This document shows, one piece after another, positions 47,087 to 55,410 of a stretch of 64,000 bases of DNA. Below the pieces are notes generated by a model that was not told where the DNA came from, did no database searches, and saw only the letters and a list, made by a program, of their open reading frames with translations. The stretch lies in the NCBI GenBank assembly GCA_024742475.1, contig JANSYI010000004.1, positions 186,001 through 250,000 of the forward strand, given 5' to 3'. Position 1 is the first letter of the stretch. Each line of letters begins with the position of its first letter. The stretch is from a bacterium. GTDB taxonomy: Bacteria; Myxococcota_A; Polyangia; Nannocystales; Nannocystaceae. The position numbers were made by a program, and so were the translations under genes.

Positions 47087-47859
47087 GCGGGTCGGCGCAC
47101 GCGCTCTTCGAGATGCGCTACCCGCAGGTGGCCGCCGCCCTCGACGCGGCGGATCGCTCGGTCGCAATCATTCCCGCCGGCAGCGTCGAGGCGCACGGGC
47201 CTCACCTCCCGTTGGGGACCGACACCCTGATCTCCACCGCCGTGGCCCGCCGCGCCGCCGAGGCGCTGGCTCAGCGGGGCTACCTGGCGGTGCACTACCC
47301 TCCCCTGCACTACGGCGTGACCGACTGGGCCGAGGGCTTCGCGGGCACGACCAGCATCGGCGCCGAGGTGATCGGACCGCTCGTGCTGCAGGCGTGCCTG
47401 TCCGCGCATCGCCTCGGGTTCGACCACGTGGTGCTGACCAACGCGCACCTCGAGCCGGGCCACATACAGACGCTGCGGGCGGTCGCGAAGGACTTCGAGG
47501 CCAACACCGACACCCCGCTGCTGTTCGTCGACAAGACGCGGCGGGCGCAGGCGCAGAAGCTGACGGCCGAGTTTCAAAGCGGCTCGTGCCACGCGGGGCA
47601 GTACGAGACGAGCCTCATCCTCGCGATTCAACCCGAGCTGGTCGATGTGTCCGCCGCCGACGCGCTCCCCGACCTCGAGCTGCCCCTGCACGAGAAGATC
47701 GCCGCGGGTGCGCAGAACTTCGCCGAGTGTGGGCTCGAGCAGGCCTACTGCGGCGCGCCCTCGAAGGCCACCGCCGAAGAAGGCGAGCGGTCGCTGGCCA
47801 TCTTGGCGCAGATGGTCGTCGACGCCGTCGAGTCAGCGGCGGCGGCGAAGCCCGAGTAG
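47083..47859 (+). CDS. creatininase-family amidohydrolase
   Basis: A protein of 258 residues. GTG start overlapping the ligase stop (GTGA). Metal-site motifs of the creatininase fold are clear: PAGSVEAHGPHLPLGTD, NAHLEPGH and SCHAGQYETSLIL. Members act on creatinine, on pyrimidine precursors, or on peptide tails (MftE of mycofactocin). No mycofactocin or riboflavin genes are nearby, so the substrate is unknown; coupling to an aryl-CoA ligase hints at an amide or lactam related to aromatic metabolism. Its last 27 bases overlap the convergent protease gene. Confidence 0.82.
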   Translation: MSGSAHALFEMRYPQVAAALDAADRSVAIIPAGSVEAHGPHLPLGTDTLISTAVARRAAEALAQRGYLAVHYPPLHYGVTDWAEGFAGTTSIGAEVIGPLVLQACLSAHRLGFDHVVLTNAHLEPGHIQTLRAVAKDFEANTDTPLLFVDKTRRAQAQKLTAEFQSGSCHAGQYETSLILAIQPELVDVSAADALPDLELPLHEKIAAGAQNFAECGLEQAYCGAPSKATAEEGERSLAILAQMVVDAVESAAAAKPE

Positions 47860-49137
47860 CCCCAGGCAGGTCCACAGCCACAGCGGAGCGCGGCCGGGGT
47901 TGTCGCTTCGGCACCCGCAGCCGTTGGCGCTCGCGTCATCGGCACCGGGCGCGCCGCTCGAGGACGCGTCGCTGCTCGTCGGGGGCACCGGGTCGGTCGG
48001 GCTCGTCTCCGTCGCCGACCCGGACGTGCTGCTCGCCGCGGTCGTGGCGGGTGACGCGTCGGTCGTGCTGCCACCGGTCCCGCCAACGACGAGCCCTGTC
48101 GACCCCTCACCACCGCCATCGGTCGACGTCGAGCCAGGCGAGGGCCCGCTGTCCGAGTCGTCGCCACCGCTCGAGGTGCCCATGACCGGGTCGCACAGGG
48201 GGTCGCCGCCACCGAGCGCACCGCCGACGCAGCCCTGCGGCCACGCCCCAACGCCGACGTCGGGCGAGAGCGGAAAGTCCCCGCACGCCTCCGACGGGTC
48301 CCACTCGCCGTCGCTGTCGTGACAGGGGGTCAGATCGTAGCCGCTCTCGGACTCGAGCCACTCGAGCTGCGTGGTGAGCAGGCCATAGGTCACCCCGACG
48401 CCGCAGAAGTTGCCCGGCAGCTTCGGCGGGGGAAAGCCGCCGGGGTCGTAGAGCCGAGACGCGGCCCCGAACACGCGCCACGACCCGTCGGAGAGCTCGA
48501 CGAAGGCCGGCCCGCCCGAGTCGCCGAAACACGCCGACTGCGACCCGTCAGGCCCCACCATGTGGACCTCGTCGCGATACGTCAGCACCTCGTCGATCGT
48601 CTGCGTCGTGTAGCGCTTGATCCCGACCCCCTCGGCTTCGATCTCGCCGGTGTCCACGTTCCCGTACGACGCCCCATACCCCACGATCGTCACCTCGAGG
48701 CCCGGCTCGAGCACGTCGAGCTCGCACCCGGAGAGGATCGGGACGCGGGGGACGTCGGTCACGGGCTCGGTCAGCGTGCAGTAGGCGATGTCCGGATAGC
48801 CCATGGTGGGGTACTGCGGGTGCCTCGCGCAGTCTTCGACGCTGGAGATCCTCGCCGGCCCCACGTCCCCGTGCCCCTCTTCGCCGAACCCGACGCCGAC
48901 GATCGGTCGGTTGGGGTTCACGCAGTGCGCCGCGAGGGTGACGACGCTCGGGTGCACGAGCGTGCCCGAGCACAGGGTGGGCGTCTCGTCGTCCTCGAGC
49001 ATCGAGACGACGCTTGGAAACTGGCAGCTGCTCGCCTCATCGCCTCCGACGATCGGCAGGGCGGGCGGCGTGGTCTGCTCGAGCCCCCCGGGTTGCGCGG
49101 AAGAAAGGGCTAAGACGACTGCGCCGGCTCCGAACAC
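47833..49137 (-). CDS. trypsin-like serine protease with MYXO-CTERM tail
   Basis: A protein of 434 residues. GTG start at 49137, giving a signal peptide (VFGAGAVVLALSSAQ). The chymotrypsin-fold domain (about residues 30-265) starts IVGGDEASSCQFP and has LAAHC (His), DIAYC (Asp) and GDSGGP (Ser). A Cys-containing region and a Ser/Thr/Gly/Pro linker follow. The last 35 residues are a MYXO-CTERM-type sorting tail: NGCGCRSDNPGR, hydrophobic WLWTCLGLLGL, then RRRR. Such tails are processed by a rhomboid-like or CPBP-type myxosortase and retain the protein at the outer surface. The 3' end overlaps the convergent creatininase gene by 27 bp. Confidence 0.88.
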   Translation of the reverse strand: MFGAGAVVLALSSAQPGGLEQTTPPALPIVGGDEASSCQFPSVVSMLEDDETPTLCSGTLVHPSVVTLAAHCVNPNRPIVGVGFGEEGHGDVGPARISSVEDCARHPQYPTMGYPDIAYCTLTEPVTDVPRVPILSGCELDVLEPGLEVTIVGYGASYGNVDTGEIEAEGVGIKRYTTQTIDEVLTYRDEVHMVGPDGSQSACFGDSGGPAFVELSDGSWRVFGAASRLYDPGGFPPPKLPGNFCGVGVTYGLLTTQLEWLESESGYDLTPCHDSDGEWDPSEACGDFPLSPDVGVGAWPQGCVGGALGGGDPLCDPVMGTSSGGDDSDSGPSPGSTSTDGGGEGSTGLVVGGTGGSTTDASPATTAASSTSGSATETSPTDPVPPTSSDASSSGAPGADDASANGCGCRSDNPGRAPLWLWTCLGLLGLRRRR

Positions 49138-49150
49138 GATCGGAGTATCG

Positions 49151-49666
49151 CTAACACAAGGCGCCCGTGTCACAGCCGACGTCGACGGTGAAGTCGACGG
49201 GCACGACCTCGGGGGCGCACGCAGCGTCGCCGCAGACGGCGAACCGGACCTCGCCGGCGATGTGCTTGGGGCCGTCGGAGGTAGGCGTGAACGGCAGCGC
49301 GAAGACCAGGCCGTCATCGTCGAAGCGCTCAGCGTCGTCCTTGACCTGCTTGGCGACGTCCACGGTCACGCCCACGGTGTCGTCGATTGCCAGCGCGACG
49401 GGGAACTCGGTGTTCATGTGCCAGGGCTTGCGCGGCTGCACATGCACCTTGGCGAGCACCTCCTTGCCCGGTGGCGCGTGTTCGGGGGCCTCGACGTGCA
49501 CTTCGAAACGCGGCGCGTCGGGGGTCTCGTCGACGAACGCCTGCGGGGCGGAGCGCTGTGTGGGCGTGCCGCTCGGCGTCGGCGCCGAGTCTGCACCGCA
49601 CGCGGCGAGCACCAGCGAGATCAGGGCGGCCGTGGCCGCGGCACGAGGCGTTGCGTTCGAAGTCAC
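49151..49666 (-). CDS. lipoprotein resembling the DsbD N-terminal (alpha) domain
   Basis: A protein of 171 residues from the GTG at 49666, with a signal ending LISLVLAAC. After a Pro/Thr/Ser linker, the domain reads VHVQPRKPWHMNTEFPVALAI and ends GEVRFAVCGDAACAPEVVPVDFTVDVGC. The order of strands and the paired C-x4-C near the C-terminus resemble the immunoglobulin-like alpha domain of thiol:disulfide interchange protein DsbD. The resemblance is moderate. It lies 13 bp before the protease gene and 31 bp after the cyclo-ligase gene on the same strand. Confidence 0.6.
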   Translation of the reverse strand: MTSNATPRAAATAALISLVLAACGADSAPTPSGTPTQRSAPQAFVDETPDAPRFEVHVEAPEHAPPGKEVLAKVHVQPRKPWHMNTEFPVALAIDDTVGVTVDVAKQVKDDAERFDDDGLVFALPFTPTSDGPKHIAGEVRFAVCGDAACAPEVVPVDFTVDVGCDTGALC

Positions 49667-49697
49667 CAATCCACCCAACGGCTTCACTGGCGGGAGG

Positions 49698-50264
49698 TTA
49701 CCGCACACGTTCTCGTGCGTTTTCTCCGAACAGCGTCGCATCCGGCGTCACGACCGCATGCATGAGGACGTCGTGGTCTTCGGTGGGGACCGTCTCGACC
49801 AGGCCGGGCGCCAGACACACGCCGACGCGGTACGCCGAGGCGCCCCGCAGCGCGCGGTCGTAGTAGCCCTTGCCCCATCCCAGCCTCCCGCCGCGTCGGT
49901 CGAACGCCAGCCCTGGCACCAGGATCACGTCGACCGGCGGCAGCGTCGCCTCGGGGGCGTGGGCAGGTTCGATGAGCCCGAAGGGGGCCGGGCGCATCGC
50001 GTCCCACGCGTCGACCTGCGCCCACTGCAGCCCGGCGGCGCCGGCGACCTTGGGAAACCACCGCGCCCGGGGAGAGAGCGCCTCGAAGATGCGGCGCGTC
50101 TGGGGCTCGTGTCGCACGCCAACGAACAGCGCGACCGCCTTCGCCTGGACGAGTACGTCCATCGATAGCAGCCGCGCCCGCAGTGCGTCGCTCTGGCGCG
50201 TCCGTTCCGAAGGCTCGAGCACGCGTGCGCACTGAGCCTGACGAAGGGCCGCCTTGCTGTTCAC
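49698..50264 (-). CDS. 5-formyltetrahydrofolate cyclo-ligase family protein
   Basis: A protein of 188 residues. Start at the GTG at 50264, which overlaps the response-regulator stop as GTGA. The signature VPGLAFDRRGGRLGWGKGYYDRAL is the folate/ATP-binding loop of the family (G-x-GxGYYDR), and the N-terminus has SERTRQSDALRARLL. It converts 5-formyl-THF to 5,10-methenyl-THF using ATP. The motif set is complete, so activity is likely. Its coupling to a two-component system is unusual. Confidence 0.88.
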   Translation of the reverse strand: MNSKAALRQAQCARVLEPSERTRQSDALRARLLSMDVLVQAKAVALFVGVRHEPQTRRIFEALSPRARWFPKVAGAAGLQWAQVDAWDAMRPAPFGLIEPAHAPEATLPPVDVILVPGLAFDRRGGRLGWGKGYYDRALRGASAYRVGVCLAPGLVETVPTEDHDVLMHAVVTPDATLFGENARERVR

Positions 50265-50968
50265 GCGCCGTCCTGCTGCACCTCTCGGTTGCCGGGGTGC
50301 GTGGGGTCGAGGCGGATGCCGTTTTGCCACGCCAAGGCGGCACGCAGCAGCTGCGTCGCGTTCGTGAGGCCGAGCTTCTGCTTGGTGTTGCTCTGGTGGG
50401 TCTCGACGGTCTTCACACTGATCGACAGCTGCTTGCTGATCTCCCGCGTCCGCAGACCGCGGCCCATCAGCTCGAAGACCTCCATCTCGCGGGTGCTCAG
50501 GCGGGCGATCGGGTCCTCACCCTTGCCGACGGGATCGGCTCCGCCCTTGGTCCACGCGGCGCTGAGGTTCGCGCTGACCACCTGTTCGCCCGAGGCGACC
50601 TTGCGGATGCCGTCGAGCAAGATGTCGGGGCTGGAGCTCTTCATCAGATAGCCCGCGGCGCCGGTTCGCAGCGCGCGGTCGGCAAAGAGCGCCTCGTCGT
50701 GCATGGAGACGACCAGCGTCGGGATGCCCAGCTCCTTGGCTGCGATGTGCCGTACCAGCTCGAGCCCGCTCGAGTCACCCAGCGCGAGGTCGACGACGAC
50801 GGCGTCGGGCTTGACGCTTTGGAGCTTCTCCTTGGCGTCGTCGAGGGAGGTCGCATCGCCGACGACCTCGAGGTCGGACTCGGCACCCACCAGGGCACTG
50901 AGGCCGTGGCGGAAGACGGGGTGGTCGTCGACGATGAAGATGTTCTTGGTGGCTGCGGCTTCGTTCAT
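50261..50968 (-). CDS. NarL/LuxR-family response regulator
   Basis: A protein of 235 residues. ATG at 50968 overlapping the kinase stop as ATGA. The receiver domain has the acidic pair Asp14-Asp15 (IVDDHPVFRHGL), the phosphoacceptor Asp60 (VVVDLALGDSSG), and LMKSSSPD with the conserved Lys. The C-terminal LuxR-type helix-turn-helix reads LSTREMEVFELMGRGLRTREI with recognition helix SVKTVETHQSNTKQKLGL. It is the cognate partner of the adjacent histidine kinase. Confidence 0.93.
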   Translation of the reverse strand: MNEAAATKNIFIVDDHPVFRHGLSALVGAESDLEVVGDATSLDDAKEKLQSVKPDAVVVDLALGDSSGLELVRHIAAKELGIPTLVVSMHDEALFADRALRTGAAGYLMKSSSPDILLDGIRKVASGEQVVSANLSAAWTKGGADPVGKGEDPIARLSTREMEVFELMGRGLRTREISKQLSISVKTVETHQSNTKQKLGLTNATQLLRAALAWQNGIRLDPTHPGNREVQQDGA

Positions 50969-52299
50969 TGCTTCGTCCAAGTGCTGAGCGTGGTGACGGG
51001 GACCTCGTCGAGCGAGTCCTGCGATGGGATCGGATGTTCGGACCGCGTCACGACGACGCGGGTCCCCTCTTTGGGGGTGGAGAAGAACTGAATGCGCGCG
51101 TTCACGGCGCGCGCGCGGGCGTACATGCTGCTCAGACCTACGCCGGCGGTGGTGGTGCCCTCGCCCCCCGACGAGATGCCGACGCCATCGTCCTCGACGA
51201 TCAGCGTGAGCGGGTCGGGGTCGATACGCATCTCGACGCGGCGAGGGTTACCGTGGCGGATGGCGTTGGAGACCGCCTCCTGGGCGATGCGGTACAGCTG
51301 CATGGCGTCGGCGTCGGACACGGCCGAAGGCAGCGTCAGCGGGCCGTCGAAGACGAACTCGAAGCCACCGACCTCGGAGAGCTCGGTGCCGAGCCGGTCG
51401 AGCGCCGCCGCGAGATTCTCGGCTCGAACGTCCCCGGGGTAGAGCCCGTGGGAAAGCGCGCGGGCCATGTCGAGTGACCGCGCGGCGAGGTCCTCGAGGG
51501 TTTCGAGGGACTCTTGGGTCGCATCCTCGCTCGAGTTGCGGCGGGTGGCGAGCGCGAGCAGGCGAAGACCGCCGAGCTGCTGACACAAGCCATCGTGCAA
51601 CTCCTGTCCCAATCGGACACGTTCGCCGTCCGCCGCGTCGAGCACCGCGCGCTCGGCTTGGGCGAGCTCGGCGCGGTCACGCCCGATGCGACGGGCGGCG
51701 GCGCCGAAGAGCCAGCGCACGACGCCGACGATGCCGAGCATCAGTGTCGCCCAGCTGCCCCACGACAGCCACCGCAACATGCGGTCGCTGTCTGCGATGT
51801 CGGCGTCGAGCTGGGCCCCGGTGGCGACGACCTCGTCGGAGAGGGCGACTGCACGCGCACGCAGACGCTGCGCGGCGCGAGGGGCGATGAAGGCAGCGCC
51901 CTCGACCGCGTGGGCCTCGGAGGTCAGGGATGCCAGGGCCAGGGAGACCCGCGCCCACCCGGTGTTGTCGACTGGCGAGTCGAATACTGCGGTCGAGAGC
52001 GACGCCGCTTCAGCGTCGAGCTGCACGAGCATCGACTGCAGTGCACGTCTGTGATTCTGTACGTCCGGCTCACGTTCGAGACGGCGGGCAATGATCTCGC
52101 TCTGGGCGGAGGCGGTCGAGAGCCGACTGATCCGGGACAGGGCGGAGACGGCGGCGTCCGCTCGCGAGTCGATCGCGTAGGTGACTCCCTGGTTGAGGGT
52201 GCCGAGCGCGAGCAGGACGACGACACCGACGAGGCCACGCTTTCGCAGCCCGCCAGTGTCTCGCTCCGAGCCACTTGCCCGTCGTCCCGAGAACCCCAC
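50965..52299 (-). CDS. NarX-type sensor histidine kinase (HisKA_3)
   Basis: A protein of 444 residues using the GTG at 52299; upstream in-frame starts exist but add sequence without family character. Two transmembrane helices (GLVGVVVLLALGTLNQGV, about residues 20-40, and WATLMLGIVGVVRWLFGAA, about 195-215) bracket a periplasmic helical sensor of about 150 residues. The HisKA_3 box ERVRLGQELHDGLCQQLGG places the phospho-accepting His at 235. The HATPase_c domain shows EAVSNAIRHGNP (N box), VEDDGVGI (G1) and GVGLSSMYARA (G2). The signal sensed is unknown. Confidence 0.92.
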   Translation of the reverse strand: MGFSGRRASGSERDTGGLRKRGLVGVVVLLALGTLNQGVTYAIDSRADAAVSALSRISRLSTASAQSEIIARRLEREPDVQNHRRALQSMLVQLDAEAASLSTAVFDSPVDNTGWARVSLALASLTSEAHAVEGAAFIAPRAAQRLRARAVALSDEVVATGAQLDADIADSDRMLRWLSWGSWATLMLGIVGVVRWLFGAAARRIGRDRAELAQAERAVLDAADGERVRLGQELHDGLCQQLGGLRLLALATRRNSSEDATQESLETLEDLAARSLDMARALSHGLYPGDVRAENLAAALDRLGTELSEVGGFEFVFDGPLTLPSAVSDADAMQLYRIAQEAVSNAIRHGNPRRVEMRIDPDPLTLIVEDDGVGISSGGEGTTTAGVGLSSMYARARAVNARIQFFSTPKEGTRVVVTRSEHPIPSQDSLDEVPVTTLSTWTKQ

Positions 52300-52716
52300 G
52301 ATCCGAGTATCGCCCTTGATGAGCGTTCTGAGGGGAATTTCGTGCGTTTTTCGCCGCGTCACATTCCGGGGGCAGCTGCCCCCACCGTCATATGACATCG
52401 GCGTGATGATGCTCGATATCGGCCCCCGAGACCGCCGTGCCAGGCGCGTCCTGAGCGCGCCGGCTCGCGCCCCGCAACCCCCATGTCCATAGCGGACACC
52501 CACCCCATCTCACCTGGCTCGCGACCGATCAGGCTGGATGAGACGCGGCTGCACCGGGGTCTCAAAGCCGCATCTCGGGGTTTCAAGGCCCCAGATTTTC
52601 AGTTTTTCCTGTAGGTTTCAACCCCGTTTTATCGCGCCCTAATTCGAATTCGCGAGGAATACACGAGGACCGCCACGACCACTCGACGCCCGGCCCCGCG
52701 CCCGGATCGGGGTTGC
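52300..52716. other. intergenic region upstream of kinase and tRNA
   Basis: About 420 bp without a credible gene. A stretch around 52590-52660 (CAGTTTTTCCTG, CCGTTTTATCGC, CCTAATTCGAATTCGC) is clearly more AT-rich than the rest of the window and contains TTCGAATTCG. It may hold the promoter of the kinase operon on the minus strand. No structured RNA was recognised. Confidence 0.4.
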
Positions 52717-52745
52717 TTGCCTCGGTCGCGAAATCGAGCTATGCG
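52717..52745 (+). promoter_or_regulatory. candidate promoter of tRNA-Gly
   Basis: TTGCCT (52717-52722), a 17-bp spacer and TATGCG (52740-52745) lie 13 bp before the mature tRNA start, a suitable position for a sigma70-type promoter. Assigned by eye. Confidence 0.4.
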
Positions 52746-52758
52746 GGTCGACTCCGAC

Positions 52759-52834
52759 GCGGGTGTAACTCAGTTGGTAGAGTGTCAGCTTCCCAAGCTG
52801 AATGTCGCGGGTTCGAATCCCGTCTCCCGCTCCA
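52759..52834 (+). tRNA. tRNA-Gly (CCC anticodon)
   Basis: A 76-nt cloverleaf with encoded CCA. Acceptor GCGGGTG pairs with CTCCCGC with one T-T mismatch. The D arm contains AACTCAGTTGGTAGAGT. The anticodon stem is TCAGC/GCTGA with loop TTCCCAA, so the anticodon CCC is at 52792-52794. The T arm is GCGGG-TTCGAAT-CCCGT. Discriminator base is T. It decodes GGG. Confidence 0.97.
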
Positions 52835-52838
52835 CGCG

Positions 52839-52860
52839 AAAGGCCCCTCACGGGGCCTTT
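52839..52860 (+). terminator. intrinsic terminator after tRNA-Gly
   Basis: AAAGGCCCC-TCAC-GGGGCCTTT: a 9-bp perfect stem with a 4-nt loop, followed by GTTCTTGGTT. It lies 4 bp beyond the tRNA CCA. Confidence 0.85.
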
Positions 52861-52956
52861 GTTCTTGGTTCAGTGCCCCGGGTCGCCGGTCCGATAGCAC
52901 GCCCGCTTGAGCGCCCGCAGGGCGTCGACGGCGTGGTCTCCCCAGTGGGCGCTGCA

Positions 52957-53523
52957 TCACCGCCGAACAGACCGAGTCCGCCGCCGGAACTTCCCGAACC
53001 GCGAGCCGCCCCCCCGAGGCTTTCGAGCCGCAGTCTCGCCGTTCGCCCGCCGGAGCTCCTCGGGCGAAATCCGCTTTCCGTCGGGCTTGTACCAGCTTCC
53101 GGTCTCCCAAACGTCGAGCGCTCGCTCCATCCAGGGGCCCCACTGGGTCTTCAGCGCAGCATGCTCAGCCGCGGGGATGACCCCAGCTTCGCCGAGGTAC
53201 TCCACGAACGAGCCCATCAGCGTGAGGTACTCGCGTGAGTCGTACGCAGGGCATCCGCCGTAGATGACGTACGTGAACAGGAGCTCGAAGGCGTCGATCT
53301 CATCCCAGGTGAGTGGCTCGCGCTCGGGCTCGCCCGGTAGGCGGCCGTCACCTCGCCTTTGCGGAATCTCCAGCACGGTTCCAGCGACCGACCGGTAGAT
53401 GTTGCAGCCCGGGCCTTCCGACACGCCCAAAGAGGCAATCCAGGCGTCGACGTGGGGCTGATGCTCGGCTTCGACAGCCTCGAAGGGGTCGCTCGCTTGC
53501 TCGGTGGGGCTCGATGCGGTCAC
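52957..53523 (-). CDS. hypothetical protein
   Basis: A protein of 188 residues if the GTG at 53523 is used. No signal peptide or membrane segment. It contains a conserved-looking core (CNIYRSVAGTVLEIP, LTWDEIDAFELLFTYVIYGGCPAY, WGPWMERALDVWETGSWY) and a basic C-terminus (RKPRGGGSRFGKFRRRTRSVRR) that could bind nucleic acid. No family recognised. A run of nine T (53560-53568), rare in this GC-rich DNA, lies just upstream of the start and reads as an A-tract on the coding strand. Confidence 0.55.
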   Translation of the reverse strand: MTASSPTEQASDPFEAVEAEHQPHVDAWIASLGVSEGPGCNIYRSVAGTVLEIPQRRGDGRLPGEPEREPLTWDEIDAFELLFTYVIYGGCPAYDSREYLTLMGSFVEYLGEAGVIPAAEHAALKTQWGPWMERALDVWETGSWYKPDGKRISPEELRRANGETAARKPRGGGSRFGKFRRRTRSVRR

Positions 53524-53674
53524 GCCCCCCCTGTCGACCGCTCTCGCAGCGCGTTGCACTTTTTTTTTCGAGCCGCGCGTTGCAGACGGGGCGGAGTGGG
53601 ATCGGCCTCCATCGCCGGGCTTTGGTCGTCTTGTCTCCCCCCAGTCGAAGACGTGCGCTCTCGCGCACCCGACT

Positions 53675-54556
53675 TCAGCCTCCTCGAAGCGGGACTAGCC
53701 AGCCCTCGATTCCGTCGAGGACCCAACCCAGGCTGCGTGGTTCCACGCTGTCCGCGTACGAGGCCAGCACTTCCCCGCGGCGGGTGACGACGAGCCCGAC
53801 CAAGGCGCTGGATTCGGAGCCGTCGTTCTCGACCGCGTCGACGGCCGACGAGGCCGCCAAGGACGTGGTTCGGGCTCCGGGTCCCATCAGGTGGACTTGC
53901 CACGTCGCGTCGGGATTGTCGGAGCACGGCGACAAGAACGTGCCGCCCTCGACCGACTCCAGTTCACCATTCGTGCTGAACTGGAGCGTCGCCTCGCCGA
54001 GGAGCGAGGGGACGTATTCCTCGCACTCGGATAAGGCGTACATCGCCCACTGGGCGCCCCCTCGGTTCTCGAAGGCGACCAGCACCTCCATCCTCATGCC
54101 CTCCTCGCCGTACACGGTCATGGACGTGAGGTAGTCGCAGGTCGTGAACGGGTCGCGCGGGTCGAAGGGTCCGGCCGTCGGGTACCCGGGGTTGAGGTTC
54201 ATGCTCAAGTAGACGTTGCGGGTCGGCTCACCCACGACTCCTGCCGGCACCACCAGCGGCCCGAGTTCTGGCGCGTCGGCGGAAACGCCAAGAAGAGCGC
54301 CGAACTCGGTCTCGATAGTTTCAAAATCGGACCACTCGAGCACCGCCCGCGTCGTGGCGCCGTCAATCGTGACGAGTCGGCCGTCACCGCACACGCCGAT
54401 CTCCACGGGTCCATCGAGGAGGGAGATCGGCGCTCCGTCGAGGTCGTCGTCGACGGAGCAGGCGCGTTGATGGGCGTGCGAGTCCTCGGCTCCAGCCGCA
54501 CACCCGAGAAGAGGCATCATGAGGCACGCGACGAGACGCTGACGGTCGAGGAGCAT
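53675..54556 (-). CDS. FlgE-like (flagellar hook family) lipoprotein
   Basis: A protein of 293 residues with a lipoprotein signal (LVACLMMPLLGC). The mature part follows the order of FlgE hook proteins: VPAGVVGEPTRNVYLSMNLNP (compare the 'IP...T..v.l..NLd' strand), PFDPRDPFTTCDYLTSMTVY (compare 'FDPsDPaTy.fsTSvTVYDSLG'), then MEVLVAFENRGGAQWAMYAL, GEATLQFSTNGELES and a C-terminal DGSESSALVGLVVTRRGEVLASYADS (compare the 'dG..sG.L..l.id.dG.i.a.ysNG' segment). The N- and C-terminal helices used for hook assembly are missing. No flagellar gene is nearby. It may be an exapted surface beta-domain. Confidence 0.55.
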   Translation of the reverse strand: MLLDRQRLVACLMMPLLGCAAGAEDSHAHQRACSVDDDLDGAPISLLDGPVEIGVCGDGRLVTIDGATTRAVLEWSDFETIETEFGALLGVSADAPELGPLVVPAGVVGEPTRNVYLSMNLNPGYPTAGPFDPRDPFTTCDYLTSMTVYGEEGMRMEVLVAFENRGGAQWAMYALSECEEYVPSLLGEATLQFSTNGELESVEGGTFLSPCSDNPDATWQVHLMGPGARTTSLAASSAVDAVENDGSESSALVGLVVTRRGEVLASYADSVEPRSLGWVLDGIEGWLVPLRGG

Positions 54557-54684
54557 GAGCGACGAAGGAGCACGTTTCGTGCCACAGGTGCGGGTGCGCG
54601 TTCCAGCGCGGTCTTCTTACGACAACACAAAGAGCGATCGCCGCGCCGCCACCACCCCTCACCCACTGCGGTATCGTCCGCCCG

Positions 54685-55410
54685 ATGCGCCTCCTCGGGT
54701 TGCTGTTCGGCCTCCTTCTCTCCGGGTGTTTTGCCGACCCCGCGTCGACCCCCGCCGCATGCGAAGACGGGTCGAACGGCTGCCGCTGCTATGGCAACAG
54801 CTCCTGCGACGGGCAGCTGCAGTGCAACGCGGACGGCAACTGCGTCGACCCTCAGTGTGAGGAGGGCTCGGCGCTGTGCCCCTGCTACGGCAACGGCACG
54901 TGCGACGGCACGCTGATGTGTACCGACGACATCTGTCGGCCGGTCGACGCCGCGACGAGCAACGCCAGCGGGAGCGAGTCGGAAACGACGACGCCGGGCA
55001 CGAGCACGACCGGGCCGGCGGAGAGCACAGCCGGGGAGAGCGGCGAGACCTCGGTGGGCGGCACAGTCACCTCCGGCGCGACGACGGGCGTCAGCGAGTC
55101 GTGCCTCGCGTGTGACCCCGACCAAGTCTGTCGCAACCGCAGCTGCGATCGCTCCCCGTACACAGCCTGCGGCCCCGGCCTGCCCTGCCCGGCCAACCAG
55201 GAGTGCTTCGAGGCCGATCTCGGCGGGCTCGTCTGCGCGCCGCAGTGCGCGAAGAACGACGATTGCCCCGCCCTGGTCGGTGACGCCTACAGCCCGCCCG
55301 TCTGCAACGGCGGGCTGTGCAAGCTGCCCTGCCTCGATGAGGCCGACTGCCCCCCGTCCGCCCCGCGCTGCGAGTCTTCCAACCAGAACTCGATCTGCGT
55401 CGGGGTCTGA
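54685..55410 (+). CDS. cysteine-rich lipoprotein
   Basis: A protein of 241 residues with a lipoprotein signal (MRLLGLLFGLLLSGC). It has two N-terminal repeats of the pattern C-x-CYGN-x-(S/T)CDG-x-L-x-C (residues about 33-80), a Ser/Thr/Gly linker (about 88-130), then a C-terminal region with about 14 cysteines (CLACDPDQVCRNRSC, CGPGLPCPANQEC, CLDEADCPPSAPRC). The pattern suggests disulfide-knotted modules on the cell surface. Function unknown. Confidence 0.65.
   Translation: MRLLGLLFGLLLSGCFADPASTPAACEDGSNGCRCYGNSSCDGQLQCNADGNCVDPQCEEGSALCPCYGNGTCDGTLMCTDDICRPVDAATSNASGSESETTTPGTSTTGPAESTAGESGETSVGGTVTSGATTGVSESCLACDPDQVCRNRSCDRSPYTACGPGLPCPANQECFEADLGGLVCAPQCAKNDDCPALVGDAYSPPVCNGGLCKLPCLDEADCPPSAPRCESSNQNSICVGV

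Noticed and set aside
52590..52660. AT-rich segment as a replication origin or horizontally acquired island edge next to the tRNA
   Set aside because: No DnaA-box cluster, integrase or duplicated tRNA 3' end was seen; the segment is short and fits a promoter region.
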